Both the position numbers and the translations under genes were made by a program. Of a stretch of DNA of 64,000 nt, positions 37,029 to 45,862 are shown in pieces; within the stretch, counting starts at the first letter, position 1, and every line of letters begins with the position of its first letter. Origin of the DNA: Cellulomonas sp. JH27-2 (GTDB taxonomy: Bacteria; Actinomycetota; Actinomycetes; Actinomycetales; Cellulomonadaceae); assembly GCF_014837175.1 (NCBI RefSeq), contig NZ_JACYFR010000002.1, positions 1 to 64,000 of the forward strand, in the 5' to 3' direction. The notes beneath the pieces were generated by a model. It had not been told where the DNA came from. It did not search any database and saw nothing but the letters and a program-made list of their open reading frames with translations.

Positions 37029-39284
37029 GTGGCCGTCCCCCGCGACGTCGGTTACGAGGACCGCGTCGAGCACGCATCGGCGCTCGACGCGCCCGTGGGC
37101 AGCCTCGCGCCACGCATCGGGCCGTCGTTCGAGGCGCTGGGCCTGCGCACGGCGGGCGACGTGGCGCGGTACTACCCGCGCCGGTACGCCGACCCCAGCA
37201 CGCTGACCGACATCGCGGGGCTCGTGGTGGGGGAGACGGTCTCGGTCGTCGCCGAGGTGCGCCGGTCCGGCATCAAGCACGCGCGCGGCACGGGCGACCC
37301 GCGCGTCGAGGCGGAGATCACCGACGGGCGGCGGTCGCTGCGCCTCACGTTCTTCGTCAAGCGTGAGTACGTGGCCAAGAAGATGGCCGAGGAGATGCAC
37401 CCGGGCCGGCGGGGGCTGTTCACGGGGAAGGTCTCGGTGTTCCGCGACCAGGCCCAGCTCACCAACCCCCAGGTGTCCTGGTTCGACGGCGACGACGAGA
37501 CCGAGGAACGCTCGCAGGTCGAGGTCGGGTGGCCCACGCCGATCTACAGCGCCACGGCCAAGCTGCCCTCGGACAAGATCCGCGGTGTGGCGCGGCTCGT
37601 CGTCGAGCCCCTGCGCGACGACGAGGTCGACGACCCGGTGCCCGCGCAGGTGCGTGAGCGGCGGGGGCTCGGCTCCCTGCGGCAGGCGCTGTACGACGTG
37701 CACGTGCCCCGCACGGAGCAGGACTGGCGCAGCGCGCGGCACCGGCTGCGGTACGAGGAGGCGTTCGTCCTGCAGGCCGAGCTGGCCCGCCGCCGGGCCC
37801 GTGCTGCTGCGGAACCCGCCACCGCCCGCCCGGCGACGTCCGGTGGCCTGCTGGACGCGTTCGACGCCCGCCTGCCCTTCGCCCTGACGGACGGCCAGCG
37901 TCGCGTCGGCGCCGAGCTCGCCGACGAGCTCGCGCGGTCCGTGCCGATGCAGCGGCTCCTGCAGGGCGAGGTCGGCTCGGGCAAGACCGTCGTCGCGCTG
38001 CGCGCGATGCTGCAGGTCGTCGACGCCGGTGGGCAGGCCGCGCTGCTGGCCCCCACCGAGGTGCTCGCGGCGCAGCACGCGCGTTCGCTGCGACGCCTGC
38101 TGGGCGACCTCGCGGAGGGCGGCATGCTGGGCGGCGCCGAGATCGGGACCCGTGTCGCGCTGCTGACCGGCTCGCTCGCGGCGTCCGCGCGGCGCGAGGC
38201 GCTGCTGGACGCCGCCGGGGGTGCCGCGGGCATCGTCGTCGGGACGCACGCGCTGCTCTCGGCGAACGTCCAGTTCGCCGACCTGGGCCTGGTGGTCGTC
38301 GACGAGCAGCACAAGTTCGGCGTCGAGCAGCGCGACACCCTGCGGGCGAAGGCGGCCACCGCGCCCCACCTGCTGGTGATGACCGCGACGCCCATCCCGC
38401 GAACCGTCGCCATGACGGTGTTCGGTGACCTCGAGACCTCCGTCCTCGACGAGGTCCCCGCCGGGCGCAGCGGCGTGGTCACGCACGTCGTGCCCGCCGG
38501 CAAGCCCGCCTGGGTGGCGCGCACGTGGACGCGCGTGCGTGAGGAGGTCGCCGCGGGCGGGCGGGCGTACGTGGTGTGCGCGCGGATCGAGGGCGACGAC
38601 GGCGACGGCGCGGACCTCGTGGCTGCGCAGCCTGCGACGCTGGGGGACGACGGCGCGGCGGCCCGGCGCCCGCTGCGGGCCGTGGTCGAGGTGGCCGACG
38701 AGCTGCGGGCGCTGCCCGACCTCGCCGGGATCGGCGTCGGCGTCCTGCACGGACGGCTGGCTGCCGAGGACAAGGAGCGCGCGCTCGCGGACTTCGCCTC
38801 GGGCGTGACGCCCGTCCTGGTCTCGACGACGGTCGTCGAGGTCGGCGTCGACGTGCCGGAGGCGACCGTGATGGTCATCCTCGACGCCGACCGGTTCGGC
38901 GTCTCGCAGCTCCACCAGCTGCGCGGACGCATCGGTCGCGGGTCGGCGCCCGGCGTCTGCCTGCTGGTGAGCGGGGCGCTGCCGGGGACACCGGCGGACG
39001 ATCGGGTGAACCACGTCGCCGCCACGCACGACGGTTTCGAGCTCGCGGCTTTCGACCTGGAGCAGCGCGGCGAGGGTGACGTGCTGGGTGCCTCCCAGTG
39101 GGGCTCGGCGAGCTCCCTGCGGCTCCTGCGGGTGACCCGCGACGGCACGCTCATCGAGCAGGCGCGGGCCGACGCGCGCGAGCTGGTCGAGCAGGACGTC
39201 GAGCTGACGGCCTGGCCGGCGCTGCGGGCGGCGATCGACGCCAGGCTCACCGACGAGGCCGAGGAGTTCCTCGACCGGACGTGA
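37029..39284 (+). CDS. recG: ATP-dependent DNA helicase RecG
   Basis: The protein has 751 aa. The N-terminal wedge/OB domain (about 50-200) binds branched DNA. The helicase core follows with Walker A GEVGSGKT (about 313) and DEQH at 425-428, then TATPIPRT and the C-terminal motifs STTVVEVGVDVPEA and LHQLRGRIGRG. It reverses stalled forks and processes recombination intermediates. A low-complexity insert (RIEGDDGDGADLVAAQ) interrupts the second helicase lobe, which is common in actinobacteria. It follows fakA by 3 bp, so the two are probably co-transcribed. Confidence 0.96.
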   Translation: MAVPRDVGYEDRVEHASALDAPVGSLAPRIGPSFEALGLRTAGDVARYYPRRYADPSTLTDIAGLVVGETVSVVAEVRRSGIKHARGTGDPRVEAEITDGRRSLRLTFFVKREYVAKKMAEEMHPGRRGLFTGKVSVFRDQAQLTNPQVSWFDGDDETEERSQVEVGWPTPIYSATAKLPSDKIRGVARLVVEPLRDDEVDDPVPAQVRERRGLGSLRQALYDVHVPRTEQDWRSARHRLRYEEAFVLQAELARRRARAAAEPATARPATSGGLLDAFDARLPFALTDGQRRVGAELADELARSVPMQRLLQGEVGSGKTVVALRAMLQVVDAGGQAALLAPTEVLAAQHARSLRRLLGDLAEGGMLGGAEIGTRVALLTGSLAASARREALLDAAGGAAGIVVGTHALLSANVQFADLGLVVVDEQHKFGVEQRDTLRAKAATAPHLLVMTATPIPRTVAMTVFGDLETSVLDEVPAGRSGVVTHVVPAGKPAWVARTWTRVREEVAAGGRAYVVCARIEGDDGDGADLVAAQPATLGDDGAAARRPLRAVVEVADELRALPDLAGIGVGVLHGRLAAEDKERALADFASGVTPVLVSTTVVEVGVDVPEATVMVILDADRFGVSQLHQLRGRIGRGSAPGVCLLVSGALPGTPADDRVNHVAATHDGFELAAFDLEQRGEGDVLGASQWGSASSLRLLRVTRDGTLIEQARADARELVEQDVELTAWPALRAAIDARLTDEAEEFLDRT

Positions 39285-39341
39285 CGGAGGCGACGCGGAG
39301 CGGGCGGGACGCCCGCGTCGTCGTGGGACCGGCGGCGCGAC

Positions 39342-39347
39342 TACCCT
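39342..39347 (+). promoter_or_regulatory. Leaderless -10 for the ABC ATPase gene
   Basis: TACCCT fits TANNNT and ends 7 bases before the GTG at 39355. Confidence 0.4.
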
Positions 39348-39354
39348 GGCGCAC

Positions 39355-40044
39355 GTGTCGAAGCCCACCGTGCGCGCCCAGGACCTGCTCGTCGGCTACG
39401 GCGGGGCTCCCGTCTGCGCGCCCGTGAGCTTCACGCTCGCACCCGGCAGGGCCGTGGCGCTCGTCGGCGCCAACGGGTCCGGCAAGTCCACCGTGCTGCG
39501 GGCCGTGATCGGGCTGCTGGAGCCGACCAGCGGCTCCTTGCGCGTCCTCGGAGAACCGGTCGACGAGCGTGAGGTCGCGTTCCGCGCGCAGGTGGCGAGC
39601 GTGCTCGACGACGACGCCTACTTCCCGGCCCTCACGGTGCACGAGCACCTGTACCTGACCGCGCGCGGGCACGGCGTGCTGGGCGCCGACGCGCTCGTGC
39701 GCGAGCTGCTCGAGGAGTTCGGGCTGGCCGAGCACGCGCGCTCGCTGCCCGTCGCGCTGTCGTCGGGCCAGCGGCGCCGGCTGCTGCTCGCCGCCGGTTT
39801 CGTGCGCCCGCGCTCGCTCCTGGTCCTCGACGAGCCCGAGCAGCGCCTCGACCGGGCGATGCGCGACCGCCTCGCGGCACGCCTGGTCGAGGAGAAGAAG
39901 GCCGGTGGGGCGGTCCTGATGGCCACGCACGACCCGGACCTGGTGCTGGCCGTCGCGGACCGGGCCGTGCACGTGGCCGACGACGTCACGCGGCTGCTCG
40001 GCCCCGCCGAGGCCGCAACCCTCATCAGCCGGGAGAACCCGTGA
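39355..40044 (+). CDS. ABC transporter ATP-binding protein
   Basis: The protein has 229 aa. It has Walker A VGANGSGKST, a Q-loop near 80, the slightly deviant signature LSSGQRRR, Walker B LLVLDEPEQRLD and the H-loop ATHD. The size is that of a single ATPase subunit partnered by a separate permease, and the DUF6297 protein (GTGA overlap) is the evident partner. Export is likely because no solute-binding protein is nearby. The substrate is unknown. The pair is inserted between recG and rsmD. Confidence 0.92.
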   Translation: MSKPTVRAQDLLVGYGGAPVCAPVSFTLAPGRAVALVGANGSGKSTVLRAVIGLLEPTSGSLRVLGEPVDEREVAFRAQVASVLDDDAYFPALTVHEHLYLTARGHGVLGADALVRELLEEFGLAEHARSLPVALSSGQRRRLLLAAGFVRPRSLLVLDEPEQRLDRAMRDRLAARLVEEKKAGGAVLMATHDPDLVLAVADRAVHVADDVTRLLGPAEAATLISRENP

Positions 40045-41669
40045 GCGACGCCGACGCCGTGGACCTGGCGGACACCCCGGCCGTGCTGCCGGGCGAGCTC
40101 GGCGAGGTGCCGGGGGCCCGCGACATCCGGCGGTACACCACGCAGGCCGCCAACGCCCGGGGCGGGGCGAGCCTCGGCTCGTTGCTGGCAAGCGTCTACT
40201 ACGCGGTGATCACCATCGCGATCGCGAGCGGGATGGCGCTCGGGTTCGCCCAGGCGCTGCGCGTGTCCCTGCCGCCCACGCCCGAGTCGGACGCCGCCGT
40301 CGACCTCAGCCTCCCGACGCTCGTCCTGGTCGTGCTCCTGGGCCTGGTCGGCATCCTCGTGTCGCTCGCCGGGCGGCTCGGGCCGGTCGGTGCCGGTGGC
40401 GCCGAGGCGGCCTGGTGGCTCGTGCTTCCCGTGGACAGACGCGGCCTGCTGCGCCCCGCTGCGCGCCGCCTGCCGCTGGTCGCCGCGTTCGTGGCTGCGA
40501 TCCTCGTCGGCCTCCTCGACGCGGGTCTGCTGGCCGACTCCGGTGCCCGCGTGCTGCACGTCGCCGTCACGTCGGCGCTCGTCGCGGCCGGGATCGTGCT
40601 GCTCGCCGCGCTCGCGCAGTCGCGCGGCCTGCGGCGCTCCACGACGGCCCTGGTCGGCGACCTGATCCTGGCCGCGGCGCCTGTCGTGGCCGTCGCGCTG
40701 GCGCTGACCGACTGGTCGGTCCACGAGGTGCCGACGTTGCCGTGGTTCGGGGCCGTGGCGGCCGCGCTGCTGGTCGCGGGCGCCGGTGTCCTCGTGGACC
40801 GGCGGCTGGGACGCATCCCCACGGCGTCGCTCCGCGAGAGCGGCTCGGTCGCGACTCAGGCTGTCGGCGCCGCCGTCTCGCTCGACTCGCGCGAGCTGGG
40901 CCGGGCCCTGACCGACGGCGCCGCCGCCCCTACCCGGCGCCGCCTGTCCCGGCTGCGCACCGCGCGCGGTCCGGCCACGGCGCTCGTCACCGCCGACCTG
41001 GCGGTGCTGCGCCGGTCCGCCCGGCACCTGGTGCAGCTCGCGATCGCGGCGATCGTGCCCGTGCTGGTGACCGTCGTCCCCGAGCTCGCGAGCCAGGCCG
41101 GGGTCCTGTTCGCCGTCCTGCTGGCGGGCTACGTCGCCATGAGCGCGACGGGCGAGGGGGCGCGTCGTGCGCAGATGGCGCCGATCCTGGACCGGCTGCT
41201 GCCGCTGGACGCCAAGACGGTCCGGCGGCTGCGCATGGTGGTCCCGGGGATCGCGATGCTGGTGTGGTCGGTCGTGGCGTTCGGCGCCGTGGGGCGCTGG
41301 ACCGGCGACGTCGCGGGGTGGCTCGTGCTCGGTGTCGCATCGACACCCGTGTGGGCGGCGGCCGCCGTCCGATCGTCGTACCGGCCTGCGCCGGACTGGG
41401 GCGGCGCGCTCGTCTCGACCCCGATGGGCGCGCTGCCCACGGGTGTCGCCGCGGTGCTGGCCCGCGGCCCGGACGTCGTCGTCCTCGGCCTGCTCCCCGT
41501 CTGGATCGCCGTGCTGCTTCGGCACGTCTCTCCGACGATGATCCTCATCCAGGCGGGACTGTCCGCGATCGCGGTGACGGTCGCGTCGTCCATCGCCACG
41601 GGCTCGCTGATGGAGCGCATGCTCGCGAGCCAGGAGGAGATGGACAAGCAGCGCAAGGCGAACCGATGA
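40041..41669 (+). CDS. DUF6297 multi-spanning membrane protein, ABC permease-like
   Basis: The protein has 542 aa. After a 55-residue soluble N-terminus about 12 hydrophobic helices follow in two halves, interrupted by a cytoplasmic loop (RRLSRLRTARGP) near 300. The sequence fits the actinobacterial DUF6297 family, which accompanies small ABC ATPases, and it probably forms the membrane part of this transporter. It overlaps both neighbours (ATPase upstream, rsmD downstream) by 4 bp, so the three are translated together. Substrate and direction are not known. Confidence 0.82.
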   Translation: MSDADAVDLADTPAVLPGELGEVPGARDIRRYTTQAANARGGASLGSLLASVYYAVITIAIASGMALGFAQALRVSLPPTPESDAAVDLSLPTLVLVVLLGLVGILVSLAGRLGPVGAGGAEAAWWLVLPVDRRGLLRPAARRLPLVAAFVAAILVGLLDAGLLADSGARVLHVAVTSALVAAGIVLLAALAQSRGLRRSTTALVGDLILAAAPVVAVALALTDWSVHEVPTLPWFGAVAAALLVAGAGVLVDRRLGRIPTASLRESGSVATQAVGAAVSLDSRELGRALTDGAAAPTRRRLSRLRTARGPATALVTADLAVLRRSARHLVQLAIAAIVPVLVTVVPELASQAGVLFAVLLAGYVAMSATGEGARRAQMAPILDRLLPLDAKTVRRLRMVVPGIAMLVWSVVAFGAVGRWTGDVAGWLVLGVASTPVWAAAAVRSSYRPAPDWGGALVSTPMGALPTGVAAVLARGPDVVVLGLLPVWIAVLLRHVSPTMILIQAGLSAIAVTVASSIATGSLMERMLASQEEMDKQRKANR

Positions 41670-42220
41670 CGCGCATCGTCGCGGGGTCGGCGGGCGGTCG
41701 CGTCCTGGCCGTGCCACGCAAGGGCACGCGGCCGACGAGCGAGCGCGTGCGTGAGGCGCTGTTCTCCCGCCTCGAGCACCTCGATGTCGTCGAGGACGTC
41801 CGCGTGCTCGACCTGTACGCCGGTTCCGGCGCGCTCGGCCTCGAGGCCGCGAGCCGCGGGGCGCGGGCCGTCACGCTCGTCGAGGTCGGGCGCGACGCCG
41901 CCGAGGTGTGCCGCCGCAACGTCGCCGCCCTGGGGCTGGCGGGTGTCGTCGTCTCGGCGGAACGGGCCGAGCGGTTCGTCGAGCGGCCCGTCGTCGAGCC
42001 GTGGGACCTGGTGCTCGTCGACCCGCCGTACGACCTGTCCGAGGACGACCTGGCCGTGGTGCTCGCGGGGCTGGTCGGGGCGCTCGCGCCCGCGGCCGTC
42101 GTCGCCGTCGAGCGATCGAGCCGAGCGCCCGAGCCCCGCTGGCCCGACGGTGTCGTCGCGCTGGACCGCCGGTCCTACGGCGAGACGGTGGTCTGGTTCG
42201 CAGAGCCGGCACCCGCCTGA
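41666..42220 (+). CDS. rsmD: 16S rRNA (guanine966-N2)-methyltransferase
   Basis: The protein has 184 aa. It has the N-terminal RIVAGSAGGRVLAVPRKGTRPTSERVREALF signature, SAM-binding DLYAGSGALGLEAASRGA, and the N6/N2-methylase catalytic motif VDPPYD. It methylates G966 of 16S rRNA. ATG 41666 overlaps the DUF6297 stop (ATGA). coaD follows after 114 bp, a conserved pairing in bacteria. Confidence 0.95.
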   Translation: MTRIVAGSAGGRVLAVPRKGTRPTSERVREALFSRLEHLDVVEDVRVLDLYAGSGALGLEAASRGARAVTLVEVGRDAAEVCRRNVAALGLAGVVVSAERAERFVERPVVEPWDLVLVDPPYDLSEDDLAVVLAGLVGALAPAAVVAVERSSRAPEPRWPDGVVALDRRSYGETVVWFAEPAPA

Positions 42221-42322
42221 CGTGGTCGGTGCATCGACGCGAGCACGGGACCTCCTCGAGGTCGTCCGCTCGCGCGCAGCACCTGCACGGCCACGACGCT
42301 ACGAGGACCCGGCCCGTCCGCT

Positions 42323-42328
42323 TACGCT
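42323..42328 (+). promoter_or_regulatory. Leaderless -10 for coaD
   Basis: TACGCT fits TANNNT and ends 6 bases before the GTG at 42335, so the coaD transcript probably starts with its start codon. Confidence 0.45.
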
Positions 42329-42334
42329 GGCCGG

Positions 42335-42817
42335 GTGACGATCGCCGTGTGCCCTGGCTCCTTCGACCCGCTCACGCGCGGCCACGTCGATGTCGTGCGG
42401 CGGGCGCGTGGCATGTTCGACGAGGTCGTGGTCGGCATCGCTCGGAACTCGTCCAAGTCGGCGCTGCTGGGCATCGACGAGCGCGTGGCGTTGGCCCGCA
42501 CCGCGCTCGCCGGGGTGGACGGCGTGCGGGTCGACGTCGTCGAGGGGCTGCTCGCGGACTTCGTGCGCGAGGTCGGCGCCGATGCGATCGTCAAGGGTCT
42601 GCGCGGGGGGGCGGACTTCGACGCCGAGCTGCCCATGGCGCTGATGAACCGGCACCTGACGGGCGTCGAGACCGTGTTCGTCGTGGGGGACCCCGCCCTG
42701 GCGCACATCGCGTCGTCGCTGGTCAAGGACGTGGCTCGCTTCGGCGGGTCGATCGACGACCTCGTACCGGACGGCGTCGCGGACGCCGTGCACGAGGCAG
42801 TGAGGAGCAAGCGATGA
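42335..42817 (+). CDS. coaD: Phosphopantetheine adenylyltransferase
   Basis: The protein has 160 aa, the exact family length. It has the nucleotidyltransferase motif CPGSFDPLTRGHVDVV (T-x-G-H) and the C-terminal SSSLVKDVARFGG region. It makes dephospho-CoA from phosphopantetheine, the fourth step of CoA synthesis. Start GTG 42335. The stop overlaps the DivIVA-like gene by 4 bp (ATGA). Confidence 0.96.
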   Translation: MTIAVCPGSFDPLTRGHVDVVRRARGMFDEVVVGIARNSSKSALLGIDERVALARTALAGVDGVRVDVVEGLLADFVREVGADAIVKGLRGGADFDAELPMALMNRHLTGVETVFVVGDPALAHIASSLVKDVARFGGSIDDLVPDGVADAVHEAVRSKR

Positions 42818-43305
42818 CCGAACCGACCACGCGGCCGGAGGGGCTGACGGGTGTCCTGGACGCCCTCGAACAGGCCGTCGCGACGGCTCGGGCGATGCCC
42901 ATGTCGTCGTCCGTCCTGGTCAACAGAGCCGAGATCCTCGACCTGCTCGACCAGGCGCGTGGCGCCCTGCCCACGCAGCTCAGCGCGGCCGACGAGGTGC
43001 TGGCCGACGCGGACGCCGCGCGCGCAGCGGCTCGCGCGGACGCCGACGAGATCCTGGCGACGGCTCGCGCCGAGGCCGAGCGGCTGGTCGGGCAGGAGGC
43101 CGTCGTCGAGGCCGCGCAGGAACGCGCGGCACAGGTGACGGCCACCGCCCAGGAGACCGCGGAGACGTTGCGCCGCGACGCCGACGACTACTGCGACCGC
43201 CGCCTGGCCGACTTCGAGATCGACCTCGGCAAGATCGTCGCGCAGGTCCAGGCGGGTCGGGCCAAGCTGGCCGGTCGACTGGGGGACGAGGCGGCGGAGG
43301 CCTGA
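42814..43305 (+). CDS. DivIVA-like coiled-coil protein
   Basis: The protein has 163 aa. A short N-terminal region (SSSVLVNRAEILDLLDQAR) is followed by a continuous Ala/Glu/Arg-rich coiled coil (about 50-150). Similar proteins in actinobacteria are annotated as cell-division initiation or DivIVA-like. It lacks the DivIVA crossed-loop lipid-binding motif, so membrane binding is uncertain. It is coupled to coaD. Confidence 0.75.
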   Translation: MTEPTTRPEGLTGVLDALEQAVATARAMPMSSSVLVNRAEILDLLDQARGALPTQLSAADEVLADADAARAAARADADEILATARAEAERLVGQEAVVEAAQERAAQVTATAQETAETLRRDADDYCDRRLADFEIDLGKIVAQVQAGRAKLAGRLGDEAAEA

Positions 43306-43355
43306 GCGAGCGCGCTCGAGCGCCCTCGAGCAGGGCGAAGGTCACATCGCGAGAT

Positions 43356-43384
43356 TTGGGCGCCGCCCTGCGGTGCCGTAGTGT
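43356..43384 (+). promoter_or_regulatory. Promoter of the yceD-rpmF-rnc-mutM operon
   Basis: TTGGGC (43356-43361) and TAGTGT (43379-43384) are separated by the ideal 17 bp. The start would be near 43391, about 50 nt before yceD. A weak 6-bp hairpin (CGCCCT/AGGGCG, 43321-43337) just upstream may end the coaD operon. Confidence 0.6.
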
Positions 43385-43440
43385 TGTCGGTTGGTCCTGC
43401 CGGTCATGGCACGGACCGAGATCAACGAGGGGACCCGGAC

Positions 43441-44019
43441 GTGCAGCGCCCTGCCCACCTCGATCCCCGTTCGCCGTTCGTGCTCGATACCCACGAGCTC
43501 GGCCGACGTCCGGGATCGACGAGGACCGTGCAGCGCACCGTCGGCGCCCCCGAGGATCTCGGGACGGACGTGATCGGCATCCCCACCGGGACCGACGTCG
43601 AGCTGGATCTGCGGCTCGAGGCGGTCATGGAGGGGGTCCTGGTCTCCGGTTCCGTTCGCGGGCGGGCGATCGGGGAGTGCGTGCGCTGCCTGGGTGAGGT
43701 CGTCGAGGATGTCGACGTCTTCCTCACGGAGCTGTACGTCTACCCCGAGCGTGCTGCCGTTGCGGCGGAGGACGGCGACGAGGACGAGGACGTGCGTGAG
43801 CTGGAGGGCGACCTCGTCGACCTCGAGCCCGCGCTGCGGGACACGGTCGTGCCGGCTTTGCCGTTCCGGCCGTTGTGCTCGCCCGACTGCCAGGGTCTGT
43901 GCTCCGAGTGCGGAGCCCGCCTGGCGGACGACCCAGACCATTCGCATGAGATCCTTGACCCGCGCTGGTCCGCACTGAGCGGACTGGCGGGCATGCAAGA
44001 CGAGACGAAAGAGAGCTAG
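43441..44019 (+). CDS. YceD/DUF177 protein
   Basis: The protein has 192 aa from GTG 43441. The family features are GECVRCLGEVVEDVDVFLTELYVYP and the C-terminal Cys motif CSPDCQGLCSECGARL. DUF177 proteins are conserved upstream of rpmF. They have been linked to 23S rRNA processing or ribosome assembly in plants and bacteria. The acidic insert EDGDEDEDVREL is within the usual variation. rpmF begins 2 bp after its stop. Confidence 0.92.
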   Translation: MQRPAHLDPRSPFVLDTHELGRRPGSTRTVQRTVGAPEDLGTDVIGIPTGTDVELDLRLEAVMEGVLVSGSVRGRAIGECVRCLGEVVEDVDVFLTELYVYPERAAVAAEDGDEDEDVRELEGDLVDLEPALRDTVVPALPFRPLCSPDCQGLCSECGARLADDPDHSHEILDPRWSALSGLAGMQDETKES

Positions 44020-44021
44020 CC

Positions 44022-44216
44022 GTGGCGGTTCCGAAGCGCAAGATGTCGCGCAGCAACACCCGTGCGCGTCGCTCGCAGTGGAAGACCACTGCCACGACGC
44101 TGACCTCCTGCCCGCAGTGCAAGGCCGACAAGAAGCCCCACACGGCGTGCCCGTCGTGCGGTGCCTACAACGGTCGCACCTACGCCCAGGCAGTGCGTAC
44201 CGAGCTCGCGGGCTGA
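44022..44216 (+). CDS. rpmF: 50S ribosomal protein L32
   Basis: The protein has 64 aa. The N-terminal [21 protein letters not shown] is the L32 hallmark. Two CxxC pairs (CPQC, CPSC) bind zinc. Start GTG 44022. It sits between yceD and rnc, the standard arrangement. Confidence 0.97.
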   Translation: MAVPKRKMSRSNTRARRSQWKTTATTLTSCPQCKADKKPHTACPSCGAYNGRTYAQAVRTELAG

Positions 44217-44223
44217 CACCTGC

Positions 44224-44958
44224 ATGACCGCTCGTGACGCCGAGGCGCCCCAGGGCGCCGGCGCGAGCGAACTTCTCGAGAAGCTCGGGGTCCATCTGGA
44301 CCCCGAGCTTCTCGTGCTCGCCCTGACCCACCGGTCGTTCGCGCACGAGGCCGGTGGCATCCCGACGAACGAGCGGCTCGAGTTCCTGGGCGACACCGTG
44401 CTCGGCCTCGTCGTGACGGAGTCGCTGTACCGGACGCACGCAGACGAGCCGGAGGGCGCGCTCGCGAAGATGCGCGCGGCCACCGTCTCCCAGCGGGCGC
44501 TCGCGATCGTCGCGCGGGACCTCGACCTCGGCTCGTACGTGCTGCTCGGCAAGGGCGAGATCGCCACGGGCGGCGCGGACAAGGACTCGATCCTGTCCGA
44601 CACGCTCGAGGCGCTGTTCGGTGCGATCTACCTCTCGCACGGTCTCGAGGTCGCGCGCGGGGTCGTCGAGCGCCTCGTCGGCCCGTCCCTGGTGCGCGCT
44701 GCGGACCTGGGCGCCGGGCTCGACTGGAAGACGTCGCTGCAGGAGCTCGCCGCCGAGCTCGAGCTCGGCGCACCGCACTACGAGGTCACGGGCGAGGGCC
44801 CGGACCACGCCCGTACCTTCACGGCGCACGCCGTGGTGGGTGGCGAGGCCCGCGGCTCCGGGATAGGGACGGCCAAGAAGGTGGCCGAGCAGCAGGCGGC
44901 GGAGGCGGCGTACACGGCGCTCGAGCCGCTGCGGGCCGCGCGTCCCGCGTCGGCCTGA
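44224..44958 (+). CDS. rnc: Ribonuclease III
   Basis: The protein has 244 aa. The RNase III signature is [16 protein letters not shown], with a second acidic cluster [16 protein letters not shown] dsRNA-binding domain lies at about 165-240 ([22 protein letters not shown] and [21 protein letters not shown]). It cleaves double-stranded RNA in rRNA precursors and regulated mRNAs. ATG 44224 is 7 bp after rpmF. A perfect 17-bp hairpin lies within codons 19-31 and may be a self-cleavage site. Confidence 0.96.
   Translation: MTARDAEAPQGAGASELLEKLGVHLDPELLVLALTHRSFAHEAGGIPTNERLEFLGDTVLGLVVTESLYRTHADEPEGALAKMRAATVSQRALAIVARDLDLGSYVLLGKGEIATGGADKDSILSDTLEALFGAIYLSHGLEVARGVVERLVGPSLVRAADLGAGLDWKTSLQELAAELELGAPHYEVTGEGPDHARTFTAHAVVGGEARGSGIGTAKKVAEQQAAEAAYTALEPLRAARPASA
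44277..44314 (+). promoter_or_regulatory. Perfect 17-bp hairpin inside the rnc coding start
   Basis: CGAGAAGCTCGGGGTCC (44277-44293), loop ATCT, and the exact complement GGACCCCGAGCTTCTCG (44298-44314). The stem is uninterrupted and codes for [12 protein letters not shown]. RNase III genes are often autoregulated by cleavage of a stem in their own transcript, so this is a prime candidate site. Confidence 0.65.
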
Positions 44959-44961
44959 CGG

Positions 44962-45861
44962 GTGCCTGAGCTCCCCGAGGTCGAGACCGTCCGCGACGGG
45001 CTGGCCCGGCACGTGCTGGGTCGCACGGTCACGCGCGTCGAGGTGCGGCGCGACTACAGCGTGCGCCGGCACGAGGGCGGTCCGCTGGACTTCGTCGGGC
45101 GCCTCACCGGGCGTGCGTTCGAGGCGGCCGTGCGGCGCGGGAAGTTCTGCTGGTTGCTGCTGGGCGACGACGAGGCGCTGCTCGCGCACCTCGCGATGAG
45201 CGGGCAGCTGCTGGTGCGGGCATCGGCCGACGACGGACGCGACCACCCGCACCTGCGCGTGCGGATGGTGCTCGACGACGGGGGAGCGCTCGATTTCGTC
45301 GACCAGCGCACGTTCGGGCACCTCAGCGTCCAGGAGCTCGTCGCGACGCCCGACGGCCTGCCGGGTGGGGCCGGGTCCTCGCTGGCGGCCGTCCCCGGAC
45401 CGGTCGCGCACATCGCGCGTGATCTGCTGGATCCGGCGCTCGACGTCGAGGCGCTGGTGGCGGCCCTGCGTGCACGCCGGACCGGCGTGAAGCGGGCGCT
45501 CCTCGACCAGACCCTCGTCTCAGGCATCGGCAACATCTACGCCGACGAGAGCCTGTGGCGGGCCCGGCTGCACTTCGCGCGCCCGACCGACACCCTCACC
45601 CGCCCCGAGGCGCGGCGCGTGCTCGCCGCCGCGCACGAGGTCATGTCCGAGGCGCTCGTGCAGGGCGGGACCAGCTTCGACGCGCTCTACGTGAACGTCA
45701 ACGGTGCGTCGGGGTACTTCGACCGGTCGCTGTCCGTCTACGGGCAGGCGGGCCGGCCGTGCCCGCGGTGCGGGACCCCCGTCCGGCGTGACGAGTTCAT
45801 GAACCGCTCGTCGTACACGTGCCCGCGCTGCCAGCCGCGCCCACGCAACGGTCGCTGGTAG
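44962..45861 (+). CDS. mutM: Formamidopyrimidine-DNA glycosylase
   Basis: The protein has 299 aa from GTG 44962. The N-terminal PELPEVETV supplies catalytic Pro2 and Glu3, the lysine is in [10 protein letters not shown], and the helix-two-turn-helix [18 protein letters not shown] is intact. The C-terminal zinc finger is C-PR-C...C-PR-C near the end. It removes 8-oxoguanine and other oxidised purines. It is the last gene of the rnc operon, 4 bp after rnc. Confidence 0.96.
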   Translation: MPELPEVETVRDGLARHVLGRTVTRVEVRRDYSVRRHEGGPLDFVGRLTGRAFEAAVRRGKFCWLLLGDDEALLAHLAMSGQLLVRASADDGRDHPHLRVRMVLDDGGALDFVDQRTFGHLSVQELVATPDGLPGGAGSSLAAVPGPVAHIARDLLDPALDVEALVAALRARRTGVKRALLDQTLVSGIGNIYADESLWRARLHFARPTDTLTRPEARRVLAAAHEVMSEALVQGGTSFDALYVNVNGASGYFDRSLSVYGQAGRPCPRCGTPVRRDEFMNRSSYTCPRCQPRPRNGRW

Positions 45862-45862
45862 C

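Noticed and set aside
36192-39368. Long minus-strand open frame opposite fakA and recG
   Set aside because: Antisense to recG and fakA, with no recognisable motif. A G+C artefact.
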